Positions 1-15,288 are shown, counted from the stretch's first letter. The stretch is 38,540 bases of DNA from Nemertoderma westbladi (GCA_032718475.1 JAUCBJ010000782.1:1-38540); one strand, 5' to 3'. The notes: generated by a model from the letters alone, not told the origin. Made by a program: numbers and translations.

Positions 1-3000
1 ATTCTAATTGGTTACCAATGATAGAAATAACAACATTCTAATTGGTTACCAATGATAGAAATAACAACATTCTAATTGGATACCAATGATAGAAATAACA
101 ACATTCTAATTGGATACCAATGATAGAAATAACAACATTCTAATTGGTTACCAATGATAGAAATAACGACATTCTAATTGGATACCAATGATAGAAATAA
201 CAACATTCTAATTGGATACCAATGATAGAAATAACAACATTCTAATTGGATACCAATGATAGAAATAACAACATTCTAATTGGTTACCAATGATAGAAAT
301 AACGACATTCTAATTGGTTACCAATGATAGAAATAACGACATTCTAATTGGATACCAATGATAGAAATAACAACATTCTAATTGGATACCAATGATAGAA
401 ATAACAACATTCTAATTGGATACCAATGATAGAAATAACAACATTCTAATTGGATACCAATGATAGAAATAACGACATTCTAATTGGATACCAATGATAG
501 AAATAACAACATTCTAATTGGATACCAATGATAGAAATAACAACATTCTAATTGGATACCAATGATAGAAATAACAACATTCTAATTGGATACCAATGAT
601 AGAAATAACAACATTCTAATTGGTTACCAATGATAGAAATAACAACATTCTAATTGGTTACCAATGATAGAAATAACAACATTCTAATTGGATACCAATG
701 ATAGAAATAACAACATTCTAATTGGATACCAATGATAGAAATAACAACATTCTAATTGGTTACCAATGATAGAAATAACGACATTCTAATTGGATACCAA
801 TGATAGAAATAACAACATTCTAATTGGATACCAATGATAGAAATAACAACATTCTAATTGGATACCAATGATAGAAATAACAACATTCTAATTGGTTACC
901 AATGATAGAAATAACGACATTCTAATTGGATACCAATGATAGAAATAACAACATTCTAATTGGATACCAATGATAGAAATAACAACATTCTAATTGGATA
1001 CCAATGATAGAAATAACAACATTCTAATTGGTTACCAATGATAGAAATAACGACATTCTAATTGGATACCAATGATAGAAATAACAACATTCTAATTGGT
1101 TACCAATGATAGAAATAACAACATTCTAATTGGTTACCAATGATAGAAATAACGACATTCTAATTGGATACCAATGATAGAAATAACAACATTCTAATTG
1201 GATACCAATGATAGAAATAACAACATTCTAATTGGATACCAATGATAGAAATAACAACATTCTAATTGGATACCAATGATAGAAATAACAACATTCTAAT
1301 TGGATACCAATGATAGAAATAACGACATTCTAATTGGATACCAATGATAGAAATAACAACATTCTAATTGGTTACCAATGATAGAAATAACAACATTCTA
1401 ATTGGATACCAATGATAGAAATAACAACATTCTAATTGGTTACCAATGATAGAAATAACAACGTTCTAATTGGTTACCAATGATAGAAATAACAACATTC
1501 TAATTGGTTACCAATGATAGAAATAATAACATTATAATTGGTTACCAATGATAGAAATAACAACATTCTAATTGGTTACCAATGATAGAAATAACAACAT
1601 TCTAATTGGATACCAATGATAGAAATAACAACATTCTAATTGGTTACCAATGATAGAAATAACAATCATTCTAATTGGATACCAATGATAGAAATAACAA
1701 CATTCTAATTGGTTACCAATGATAGAAATAACAACATTCTAATTGGATACCAATGATAGAAATAAAAACTTTCTAATTGGTTACCAATGATAGAAATAAC
1801 AACATTCTAATTGGTTACCAATGATAGAAATAACAACATTCTAATTGGATACCAATGATAGAAATAACAACATTCTAATTGGATACCAATGATAGAAATA
1901 ACAACATTCTAATTGGTTACCAATGATAGAAATAACAACATTCTAATTGGATACCAATGATAGAAATAACAACATTCTAATTGGATACCAATGATAGAAA
2001 TAACAACATTCTAATTGGTTACCAATGATAGAAATAACAACATTCTAATTGGTTACCAATGATAGAAATAACAACATTCTAATTGGATACCAATGATAGA
2101 AATAACAACATTCTAATTGGATACCAATGATAGAAATAACAACATTCTAATTGGTTACCAATGATAGAAATAACGACATTCTAATTGGATACCAATGATA
2201 GAAATAACAACATTCTAATTGGATACCAATGATAGAAATAACAACATTCTAATTGGATACCAATGATAGAAATAACAACATTCTAATTGGATACCAATGA
2301 TAGAAATAAAAACTTTCTAATTGGTTACCAATTATAGAAATAACAACATTCTAATTGGTTACCAATGATAGAAATAACAACATTCTAATTGGATACCAAT
2401 GATAGAAATAACAACATTCTAATTGGATACCAATGATAGAAATAAAAACTTTCTAATTGGTTACCAATGATAGAAATAATAACATTCTAATTGGTTACCA
2501 ATGATAGAAATAACAACATTCTAATTGGATACCAATGATAGAAATAACAACATTCTAATTGGTTACCAATGATAGAAATAACAACATTCTAATTGGTTAC
2601 CAATGATAGAAATAACAACATTCTAATTGGATACCAATGATAGAAATAACAACATTCTAATTGGATACCAATGATAGAAATAACAACATTCTAATTGGTT
2701 ACCAATGATAGAAATAACAACATTCTAATTGGATACCAATGATAGAAATAACAACATTCTAATTGGATACCAATGATAGAAATAAAAACTTTCTAATTGG
2801 TTACCAATGATAGAAATAATAACATTCTAATTGGTTACCAATGATAGAAATAACAACATTCTAATTGGTTACCAATGATAGAAATAACAACATTCTAATT
2901 GGATACCAATGATAGAAATAACAACATTCTAATTGGTTACCAATGATAGAAATAACAACGTTCTAATTGGTTACCAATGATAGAAATAACAACATTCTAA

Positions 3001-3773
3001 TTGGTTACCAATGATAGAAATAATAACATTCTAATTGGTTACCAATGATAGAAATAACAACGTTCTAATTGGTTACCAATGATAGAAATAACAACATTCT
3101 AATTGGTTACCAATGATAGAAATAACAACATTCTAATTGGATACCAATGATAGAAATAACAACATTCTAATTGGATACCAATGATAGAAATAACAACATT
3201 CTAATTGGTTACCAATGATAGAAATAACAACATTCTAATTGGATACCAATGATAGAAATAACAACATTCTAATTGGTTACCAATGATAGAAATAACAATC
3301 ATTCTAATTGGATACCAATGATAGAAATAACAACATTCTAATTGGTTACCAATGATAGAAATAACAACATTCTAATTGGATACCAATGATAGAAATAAAA
3401 ACTTTCTAATTGGTTACCAATGATAGAAATAACAACATTCTAATTGGTTACCAATGATAGAAATAACAACATTCTAATTGGATACCAATGATAGAAATAA
3501 CAACATTCTAATTGGATACCAATGATAGAAATAACAACATTCTAATTGGATACCAATGATAGAAATAACAACATTCTAATTGGTTACCAATGATAGAAAT
3601 AACAACATTCTAATTGGTTACCAATGATAGAAATAACAACATTCTAATTGGTTACCAATGATAGAAATAACAACATTCTAATTGGATACCAATGATAGAA
3701 ATAACAACATTCTAATTGGATACCAATGATAGAAATAACAACATTCTAATTGGTTACCAATGATAGAAATAAC
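1..3773. repeat. Long-range superrepeat within the satellite, copy A
   Basis: The order of monomer variants from base 1 to about 3773 recurs at an offset of 6462 bp. Rare markers agree exactly: the 35-bp units at 1663 and 3296 match 8125 and 9758, the AAAACT unit at 1761 matches 8223, and the TAATAACATTATAA unit at 1521 matches 7983. The CGAC joints at 167, 303, 337 and 473 match 6629, 6765, 6799 and 6935. The offset equals 190 x 34 plus 2, which is explained by the two 35-bp units in the interval. Seen by eye; the right boundary is approximate because the pattern becomes imperfect after 3773. Confidence 0.85.
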
Positions 3774-6462
3774 GACATTCTAATTGGATACCAATGATAG
3801 AAATAACAACATTCTAATTGGATACCAATGATAGAAATAACAACATTCTAATTGGTTACCAATGATAGAAATAACAACATTCTAATTGGATACCAATGAT
3901 AGAAATAACAACATTCTAATTGGATACCAATGATAGAAATAACAACATTCTAATTGGTTACCAATGATAGAAATAACAACATTCTAATTGGATACCAATG
4001 ATAGAAATAACAACATTCTAATTGGTTACCAATGATAGAAATAACAACATTCTAATTGGATACCAATGATAGAAATAACAACATTCTAATTGGATACCAA
4101 TGATAGAAATAACAACATTCTAATTGGTTACCAATGATAGAAATAACAACATTCTAATTGGTTACCAATGATAGAAATAACAACATTCTAATTGGATACC
4201 AATGATAGAAATAACAACATTCTAATTGGTTACCAATGATAGAAATAACAACATTCTAATTGGATACCAATGATAGAAATAACAACATTCTAATTGGATA
4301 CCAATGATAGAAATAACAACATTCTAATTGGATACCAATGATAGAAATAACAACATTCTAATTGGTTACCAATGATAGAAATAACAACATTCTAATTGGT
4401 TACCAATGATAGAAATAACAACATTCTAATTGGATACCAATGATAGAAATAACAACATTCTAATTGGATACCAATGATAGAAATAACAACATTCTAATTG
4501 GTTACCAATGATAGAAATAACGACATTCTAATTGGATACCAATGATAGAAATAACAACATTCTAATTGGATACCAATGATAGAAATAACAACATTCTAAT
4601 TGGATACCAATGATAGAAATAACAACATTCTAATTGGATACCAATGATAGAAATAACAACATTCTAATTGGTTACCAATGATAGAAATAACAACATTCTA
4701 ATTGGTTACCAATGATAGAAATAACAACATTCTAATTGGATACCAATGATAGAAATAACAACATTCTAATTGGTTACCAATGATAGAAATAACAACATTC
4801 TAATTGGATACCAATGATAGAAATAACAACATTCTAATTGGATACCAATGATAGAAATAACAACATTCTAATTGGTTACCAATGATAGAAATAACAACAT
4901 TCTAATTGGTTACCAATGATAGAAATAACAACATTCTAATTGGATACCAATGATAGAAATAACAACATTCTAATTGGATACCAATGATAGAAATAACAAC
5001 ATTCTAATTGGTTACCAATGATAGAAATAACGACATTCTAATTGGATACCAATGATAGAAATAACAACATTCTAATTGGATACCAATGATAGAAATAACA
5101 ACATTCTAATTGGTTACCAATGATAGAAATAACGACATTCTAATTGGATACCAATGATAGAAATAACAACATTCTAATTGGATACCAATGATAGAAATAA
5201 CAACATTCTAATTGGATACCAATGATAGAAATAACAACATTCTAATTGGATACCAATGATAGAAATAACAACATTCTAATTGGTTACCAATGATAGAAAT
5301 AACAACATTCTAATTGGTTACCAATGATAGAGATAACAACATTCTAATTGGTTACCAATGATAGAAATAACAACATTCTAATTGGATACCAATGATAGAA
5401 ATAACAACATTCTAATTGGATACCAATGATAGAAATAACAACATTCTAATTGGTTACCAATGATAGAAATAACAACATTCTAATTGGTTACCAATGATAG
5501 AAATAACGACATTCTAATTGGATACCAATGATAGAAATAACAACATTCTAATTGGATACCAATGATAGAAATAACAACATTCTAATTGGTTACCAATGAT
5601 AGAAATAACAACATTCTAATTGGATACCAATGATAGAAATAACAACATTCTAATTGGTTACCAATGATAGAAATAACAACATTCTAATTGGATACCAATG
5701 ATAGAAATAACAACATTCTAATTGGATACCAATGATAGAAATAACAACATTCTAATTGGTTACCAATGATAGAAATAACAACATTCTAATTGGTTACCAA
5801 TGATAGAAATAACAACATTCTAATTGGATACCAATGATAGAAATAACAACATTCTAATTGGTTACCAATGATAGAAATAACAACATTCTAATTGGATACC
5901 AATGATAGAAATAACAACATTCTAATTGGATACCAATGATAGAAATAACAACATTCTAATTGGTTACCAATGATAGAAATAACAACATTCTAATTGGTTA
6001 CCAATGATAGAAATAACAACATTCTAATTGGATACCAATGATAGAAATAACAACATTCTAATTGGATACCAATGATAGAAATAACAACATTCTAATTGGT
6101 TACCAATGATAGAAATAACGACATTCTAATTGGATACCAATGATAGAAATAACAACATTCTAATTGGATACCAATGATAGAAATAACAACATTCTAATTG
6201 GTTACCAATGATAGAAATAACGACATTCTAATTGGATACCAATGATAGAAATAACAACATTCTAATTGGATACCAATGATAGAAATAACAACATTCTAAT
6301 TGGATACCAATGATAGAAATAACAACATTCTAATTGGATACCAATGATAGAAATAACAACATTCTAATTGGTTACCAATGATAGAAATAACAACATTCTA
6401 ATTGGATACCAATGATAGAAATAACAACATTCTAATTGGATACCAATGATAGAAATAACAAC

Positions 6463-9400
6463 ATTCTAATTGGTTACCAATGATAGAAATAACAACATTC
6501 TAATTGGTTACCAATGATAGAAATAACAACATTCTAATTGGATACCAATGATAGAAATAACAACATTCTAATTGGATACCAATGATAGAAATAACAACAT
6601 TCTAATTGGTTACCAATGATAGAAATAACGACATTCTAATTGGATACCAATGATAGAAATAACAACATTCTAATTGGATACCAATGATAGAAATAACAAC
6701 ATTCTAATTGGATACCAATGATAGAAATAACAACATTCTAATTGGTTACCAATGATAGAAATAACGACATTCTAATTGGTTACCAATGATAGAAATAACG
6801 ACATTCTAATTGGATACCAATGATAGAAATAACAACATTCTAATTGGATACCAATGATAGAAATAACAACATTCTAATTGGATACCAATGATAGAAATAA
6901 CAACATTCTAATTGGATACCAATGATAGAAATAACGACATTCTAATTGGATACCAATGATAGAAATAACAACATTCTAATTGGATACCAATGATAGAAAT
7001 AACAACATTCTAATTGGATACCAATGATAGAAATAACAACATTCTAATTGGATACCAATGATAGAAATAACAACATTCTAATTGGTTACCAATGATAGAA
7101 ATAACAACATTCTAATTGGTTACCAATGATAGAAATAACAACATTCTAATTGGATACCAATGATAGAAATAACAACATTCTAATTGGATACCAATGATAG
7201 AAATAACAACATTCTAATTGGTTACCAATGATAGAAATAACGACATTCTAATTGGATACCAATGATAGAAATAACAACATTCTAATTGGATACCAATGAT
7301 AGAAATAACAACATTCTAATTGGATACCAATGATAGAAATAACAACATTCTAATTGGTTACCAATGATAGAAATAACGACATTCTAATTGGATACCAATG
7401 ATAGAAATAACAACATTCTAATTGGATACCAATGATAGAAATAACAACATTCTAATTGGATACCAATGATAGAAATAACAACATTCTAATTGGTTACCAA
7501 TGATAGAAATAACGACATTCTAATTGGATACCAATGATAGAAATAACAACATTCTAATTGGTTACCAATGATAGAAATAACAACATTCTAATTGGTTACC
7601 AATGATAGAAATAACGACATTCTAATTGGATACCAATGATAGAAATAACAACATTCTAATTGGATACCAATGATAGAAATAACAACATTCTAATTGGATA
7701 CCAATGATAGAAATAACAACATTCTAATTGGATACCAATGATAGAAATAACAACATTCTAATTGGATACCAATGATAGAAATAACGACATTCTAATTGGA
7801 TACCAATGATAGAAATAACAACATTCTAATTGGTTACCAATGATAGAAATAACAACATTCTAATTGGATACCAATGATAGAAATAACAACATTCTAATTG
7901 GTTACCAATGATAGAAATAACAACGTTCTAATTGGTTACCAATGATAGAAATAACAACATTCTAATTCGTTACCAATGATAGAAATAATAACATTATAAT
8001 TGGTTACCAATGATAGAAATAACAACATTCTAATTGGCTACCAATGATAGAAATAACAACATTCTAATTGGATACCAATGATAGAAATAACAACATTCTA
8101 ATTGGTTACCAATGATAGAAATAACAATCATTCTAATTGGATACCAATGATAGAAATAACAACATTCTAATTGGTTACCAATGATAGAAATAACAACATT
8201 CTAATTGGATACCAATGATAGAAATAAAAACTTTCTAATTGGTTACCAATGATAGAAATAACAACATTCTAATTGGTTACCAATGATAGAAATAACAACA
8301 TTCTAATTGGATACCAATGATAGAAATAACAACATTCTAATTGGATACCAATGATAGAAATAACAACATTCTAATTGGTTACCAATGATAGAAATAACAA
8401 CATTCTAATTGGATACCAATGATAGAAATAACAACATTCTAATTGGATACCAATGATAGAAATAACAACATTCTAATTGGTTACCAATGATAGAAATAAC
8501 AACATTCTAATTGGTTACCAATGATAGAAATAACAACATTCTAATTGGATACCAATGATAGAAATAACAACATTCTAATTGGATACCAATGATAGAAATA
8601 ACAACATTCTAATTGGTTACCAATGATAGAAATAACGACATTCTAATTGGATACCAATGATAGAAATAACAACATTCTAATTGGATACCAATGATAGAAA
8701 TAACAACATTCTAATTGGATACCAATGATAGAAATAACAACATTCTAATTGGATACCAATGATAGAAATAAAAACTTTCTAATTGGTTACCAATTATAGA
8801 AATAACAACATTCTAATTGGTTACCAATGATAGAAATAACAACATTCTAATTGGATACCAATGATAGAAATAACAACATTCTAATTGGATACCAATGATA
8901 GAAATAAAAACTTTCTAATTGGTTACCAATGATAGAAATAATAACATTCTAATTGGTTACCAATGATAGAAATAACAACATTCTAATTGGATACCAATGA
9001 TAGAAATAACAACATTCTAATTGGTTACCAATGATAGAAATAACAACATTCTAATTGGTTACCAATGATAGAAATAACAACATTCTAATTGGATACCAAT
9101 GATAGAAATAACAACATTCTAATTGGATACCAATGATAGAAATAACAACATTCTAATTGGTTACCAATGATAGAAATAACAACATTCTAATTGGATACCA
9201 ATGATAGAAATAACAACATTCTAATTGGATACCAATGATAGAAATAAAAACTTTCTAATTGGTTACCAATGATAGAAATAATAACATTCTAATTGGTTAC
9301 CAATGATAGAAATAACAACATTCTAATTGGTTACCAATGATAGAAATAACAACATTCTAATTGGATACCAATGATAGAAATAACAACATTCTAATTGGTT

Positions 9401-10235
9401 ACCAATGATAGAAATAACAACGTTCTAATTGGTTACCAATGATAGAAATAACAACATTCTAATTGGTTACCAATGATAGAAATAATAACATTCTAATTGG
9501 TTACCAATGATAGAAATAACAACGTTCTAATTGGTTACCAATGATAGAAATAACAACATTCTAATTGGTTACCAATGATAGAAATAACAACATTCTAATT
9601 GGATACCAATGATAGAAATAACAACATTCTAATTGGATACCAATGATAGAAATAACAACATTCTAATTGGTTACCAATGATAGAAATAACAACATTCTAA
9701 TTGGATACCAATGATAGAAATAACAACATTCTAATTGGTTACCAATGATAGAAATAACAATCATTCTAATTGGATACCAATGATAGAAATAACAACATTC
9801 TAATTGGTTACCAATGATAGAAATAACAACATTCTAATTGGATACCAATGATAGAAATAAAAACTTTCTAATTGGTTACCAATGATAGAAATAACAACAT
9901 TCTAATTGGTTACCAATGATAGAAATAACAACATTCTAATTGGATACCAATGATAGAAATAACAACATTCTAATTGGATACCAATGATAGAAATAACAAC
10001 ATTCTAATTGGATACCAATGATAGAAATAACAACATTCTAATTGGTTACCAATGATAGAAATAACAACATTCTAATTGGTTACCAATGATAGAAATAACA
10101 ACATTCTAATTGGTTACCAATGATAGAAATAACAACATTCTAATTGGATACCAATGATAGAAATAACAACATTCTAATTGGATACCAATGATAGAAATAA
10201 CAACATTCTAATTGGTTACCAATGATAGAAATAAC
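6463..10235. repeat. Long-range superrepeat within the satellite, copy B
   Basis: This is the partner of the segment starting at base 1, displaced by 6462 bp. It keeps the same T/A order and the same rare joint variants. A few private changes separate the copies: ATTCGTTACC near 7967 where copy A has ATTGGTTACC, and GGCTACC near 8036 where copy A has GGTTACC. After 10235 the match continues imperfectly, with a CGAC/CAAC difference at the third joint and one monomer fewer by 10949 (21 units against 22 in copy A). Confidence 0.85.
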
Positions 10236-12932
10236 GACATTCTAATTGGATACCAATGATAGAAATAACAACATTCTAATTGGATACCAATGATAGAAAT
10301 AACAACATTCTAATTGGTTACCAATGATAGAAATAACGACATTCTAATTGGATACCAATGATAGAAATAACAACATTCTAATTGGATACCAATGATAGAA
10401 ATAACAACATTCTAATTGGTTACCAATGATAGAAATAACAACATTCTAATTGGATACCAATGATAGAAATAACAACATTCTAATTGGTTACCAATGATAG
10501 AAATAACAACATTCTAATTGGATACCAATGATAGAAATAACAACATTCTAATTGGATACCAATGATAGAAATAACAACATTCTAATTGGTTACCAATGAT
10601 AGAAATAACAACATTCTAATTGGTTACCAATGATAGAAATAACAACATTCTAATTGGATACCAATGATAGAAATAACAACATTCTAATTGGTTACCAATG
10701 ATAGAAATAACAACATTCTAATTGGATACCAATGATAGAAATAACAACATTCTAATTGGATACCAATGATAGAAATAACAACATTCTAATTGGTTACCAA
10801 TGATAGAAATAACAACATTCTAATTGGTTACCAATGATAGAAATAACAACATTCTAATTGGATACCAATGATAGAAATAACAACATTCTAATTGGATACC
10901 AATGATAGAAATAACAACATTCTAATTGGTTACCAATGATAGAAATAACGACATTCTAATTGGATACCAATGATAGAAATAACAACATTCTAATTGGATA
11001 CCAATGATAGAAATAACAACATTCTAATTGGTTACCAATGATAGAAATAACGACATTCTAATTGGATACCAATGATAGAAATAACAACATTCTAATTGGA
11101 TACCAATGATAGAAATAACAACATTCTAATTGGATACCAATGATAGAAATAACAACATTCTAATTGGATACCAATGATAGAAATAACAACATTCTAATTG
11201 GTTACCAATGATAGAAATAACAACATTCTAATTGGATACCAATGATAGAAATAACAACATTCTAATTGGATACCAATGATAGAAATAACAACATTCTAAT
11301 TGGTTACCAATGATAGAAATAACAACATTCTAATTGGTTACCAATGATAGAAATAACAACATTCTAATTGGATACCAATGATAGAAATAACAACATTCTA
11401 ATTGGATACCAATGATAGAAATAACAACATTCTAATTGGTTACCAATGATAGAAATAACGACATTCTAATTGGATACCAATGATAGAAATAACAACATTC
11501 TAATTGGATACCAATGATAGAAATAACAACATTCTAATTGGATACCAATGATAGAAATAACAACATTCTAATTGGATACCAATGATAGAAATAACAACAT
11601 TCTAATTGGATACCAATGATAGAAATAACAACATTCTAATTGGATACCAATGATAGAAATAACAACATTCTAATTGGTTACCAATGATAGAAATAACAAC
11701 ATTCTAATTGGTTACCAATGATAGAAATAACAACATTCTAATTGGATACCAATGATAGAAATAACAACATTCTAATTGGATACCAATGATAGAAATAACA
11801 ACATTCTAATTGGTTACCAATGATAGAAATAACGACATTCTAATTGGATACCAATGATAGAAATAACAACTTTCTAATTGGTTACCAATGATAGAAATAA
11901 CAACATTCTAATTGGATACCAATGATAGAAATAACAACATTCTAATTGGTTACCAATGATAGAAATAACAACATTCTAATTGGTTACCAATGATAGAAAT
12001 AACAACATTCTAATTGGATACCAATGATAGAAATAACAACATTCTAATTGGATACCAATGATAGAAATAACAACATTCTAATTGGTTACCAATGATAGAA
12101 ATAACAACATTCTAATTGGTTACCAATGATAGAAATAACAACATTCTAATTGGATACCAATGATAGAAATAACAACATTCTAATTGGATACCAATGATAG
12201 AAATAACAACATTCTAATTGGATACCAATGATAGAAATAACAACATTCTAATTGGTTACCAATGATAGAAATAACAACATTCTAATTGGATACCAATGAT
12301 AGAAATAACAACATTCTAATTGGATACCAATGATAGAAATAACAACATTCTAATTGGTTACCAATGATAGAAATAACGACATTCTAATTGGATACCAATG
12401 ATAGAAATAACAACTTTCTAATTGGTTACCAATGATAGAAATAACAACATTCTAATTGGATACCAATGATAGAAATAACAACATTCTAATTGGTTACCAA
12501 TGATAGAAATAACAACATTCTAATTGGTTACCAATGATAGAAATAACAACATTCTAATTGGATACCAATGATAGAAATAACAACATTCTAATTGGATACC
12601 AATGATAGAAATAACAACATTCTAATTGGTTACCAATGATAGAAATAACAACATTCTAATTGGTTACCAATGATAGAAATAACAACATTCTAATTGGATA
12701 CCAATGATAGAAATAACAACTTTCTAATTGGTTACCAATGATAGAAATAACAACATTCTAATTGGATACCAATGATAGAAATAACAACATTCTAATTGGT
12801 TACCAATGATAGAAATAACAACATTCTAATTGGATACCAATGATAGAAATAACAACTTTCTAATTGGTTACCAATGATAGAAATAACAACATTCTAATTG
12901 GATACCAATGATAGAAATAACAACATTCTAAT

Positions 12933-13635
12933 TGGTTACCAATGATAGAAATAACAACATTCTAATTGGTTACCAATGATAGAAATAACAACATTCTAAT
13001 TGGATACCAATGATAGAAATAACAACATTCTAATTGGATACCAATGATAGAAATAACAACATTCTAATTGGTTACCAATGATAGAAATAACGACATTCTA
13101 ATTGGATACCAATGATAGAAATAACAACATTCTAATTGGATACCAATGATAGAAATAACAACATTCTAATTGGATACCAATGATAGAAATAACAACATTC
13201 TAATTGGTTACCAATGATAGAAATAACGACATTCTAATTGGATACCAATGATAGAAATAACAACATTCTAATTGGATACCAATGATAGAAATAACAACAT
13301 TCTAATTGGATACCAATGATAGAAATAACAACATTCTAATTGGTTACCAATGATAGAAATAACGACATTCTAATTGGATACCAATGATAGAAATAACAAC
13401 ATTCTAATTGGTTACCAATGATAGAAATAACAACATTCTAATTGGTTACCAATGATAGAAATAACGACATTCTAATTGGATACCAATGATAGAAATAACA
13501 ACATTCTAATTGGATACCAATGATAGAAATAACAACATTCTAATTGGATACCAATGATAGAAATAACAACATTCTAATTGGATACCAATGATAGAAATAA
13601 CAACATTCTAATTGGATACCAATGATAGAAATAAC
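12933..13635. repeat. Third copy of a satellite superrepeat segment
   Basis: The variant order found at about 621-1323 and 7083-7785 appears a third time here. CGAC joints at 13091, 13227 and 13363 sit exactly 12312 bp from those at 779, 915 and 1051. The shift from copy B is only about 5850 bp, so the interval between the second and third copies is roughly 18 monomers shorter than between the first two. A sub-block of this segment is repeated again just downstream, up to about 14043. Confidence 0.7.
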
Positions 13636-14094
13636 GACATTCTAATTGGATACCAATGATAGAAATAACAACATTCTAATTGGATACCAATGATAGAAAT
13701 AACAACATTCTAATTGGATACCAATGATAGAAATAACAACATTCTAATTGGTTACCAATGATAGAAATAACGACATTCTAATTGGATACCAATGATAGAA
13801 ATAACAACATTCTAATTGGTTACCAATGATAGAAATAACAACATTCTAATTGGTTACCAATGATAGAAATAACGACATTCTAATTGGATACCAATGATAG
13901 AAATAACAACATTCTAATTGGATACCAATGATAGAAATAACAACATTCTAATTGGATACCAATGATAGAAATAACAACATTCTAATTGGATACCAATGAT
14001 AGAAATAACAACATTCTAATTGGATACCAATGATAGAAATAACGACATTCTAATTGGATACCAATGATAGAAATAACAACATTCTAATTGGATA

Positions 14095-15198
14095 AACAGT
14101 ACCGATGAACAGTAAACAGAGGATGGATAAATGAAAGTAATTGGTGATCTAGACAGGTACCGGTAATCGACCGGGTGTACCGTTTACGGACCTATTCATG
14201 TTTCCTATGGAACCTAATGGTTTCTCCCGTCATATAAACCATTCTCACCCGGCGTATAAAGAAACCCCCGATATGAAGTAGTTTGTGGTATAATATCGGA
14301 GTTACACAATTTGAATGTACCCATGAATAGTTAATATACTCAGCAGTTGAAACATCATGCGATGCGAGAACAACAAGGCAGCCTAAATAGTTACTGAAAG
14401 TAAATTGCAGAAAAAAGTTTTGAGTTTTTGATTCATTGATGCAAAATGGCTCAAAGTGAAAGTAAACTGCACAAAAAACTATCTATGCGGATAATTCCAA
14501 ACTTATTTTAATAATTATTAATAATATAAACTAATTAACTATAATTAACCAACTACATTCTCTTATGAAAATAACTAAAGGTTATTTATTGTGTGGAGCG
14601 AATAGGATAACCGATTGAGTGATTGAAGTAATAAAAATATATTTATTATTTAGTATTTTAATTGGGTAATTTGTGGGAAAGTTTTGTATTTAGAAGTTAT
14701 CGATTGATGTTAATTTAGTTAATATAAATAGATTTAATTAAATTTAGATAAATAAACATTTGAAAAAAGAACTGAAAAAAGAAATATTATTAACAAATTG
14801 CTTATAAACCGCAATATAATAGAAAAATATATTAATTACTACCGGACCGGTATATATATGTGTATATATCCATATATATATGGATTAAAACTTGGGTTTG
14901 ATGTTTTTTTATGGAAAAATACTCTGAGAAATTATGGATCAAAATAAAAACAAATGTAGAGATGAAATCGCAATGATTAACCCACGAGAATACCAAACAA
15001 GCAAAACAACTAAAATTAGTTCAATAAATTAAAAATGATGTCCCCAAAAATAAAATAAATCGCAATATATATGGACAGGAAGATAATGTTATTTATCCTT
15101 TTTTAACACAAACATATTTAGTTCTGCTGGTTAAATAATATTGATCAATTACTAAAATGATAAAATATGTAGCACCTTTAACTAATAATAGATAAATA
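14095..15198. other. AT-rich spacer between satellite and Pellino gene
   Basis: No gene is visible. The first 230 bases are of mixed composition, then the segment is strongly AT-rich. An imperfect direct repeat of about 25 bp, beginning GAAAGTAAATTGCA and GAAAGTAAACTGCA, lies near 14396 and 14459. An alternating TA/TG tract with a short palindrome (TATATCCATATATATATGG) lies near 14857-14882. The right part probably contains the genomic flank beyond the Pellino polyadenylation site. Confidence 0.6.
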
Positions 15199-15204
15199 TT
15201 TATT
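15199..15204 (-). promoter_or_regulatory. Candidate polyadenylation signal of the Pellino gene
   Basis: AATAAA on the minus strand, 85 bases beyond the Pellino stop codon, in an AT-rich 3' flank. The position suits a short 3' UTR. AATAAA is common by chance in such AT-rich DNA, so this is only a candidate. Confidence 0.45.
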
Positions 15205-15288
15205 AAAAATACAATAAGATAAAACAGTTAAAAATATAAATATAAACTGCTAAGCCAATCCAACAAGCAGGAAAACATATAGGGAGAT

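Larger units (their letters stand above)
1..14094. repeat. 34-bp satellite array, about 414 monomers, open at the left edge
   Basis: A head-to-tail array of one 34-bp unit runs from base 1 to 14094 with no interruption. Each unit holds the core ATTGGTTACCAAT (T type) or ATTGGATACCAAT (A type), then GATAGAAATAAC and a short variable joint. The usual joint reads CAACATTCTA; variants are CGACATTC, AAAACTTTC, TAATAACATTC, CAACGTTC and a 35-bp form with CAATCATTC (at 1663, 3296, 8125 and 9758). T and A types alternate irregularly. The last partial unit ends in ATTCTAATTGGATA at 14081-14094, where unique sequence starts. No open reading frame or other gene signal lies inside. The array begins at base 1, so its true length is unknown. 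Function is not visible; centromeric, heterochromatic or inert satellite are all possible. Confidence 0.98.

Noticed and set aside
1-14094. CRISPR-like array of short repeats
   Set aside because: There are no unique spacers; the whole 34-bp unit repeats with small variation, and the rest of the window is animal DNA.
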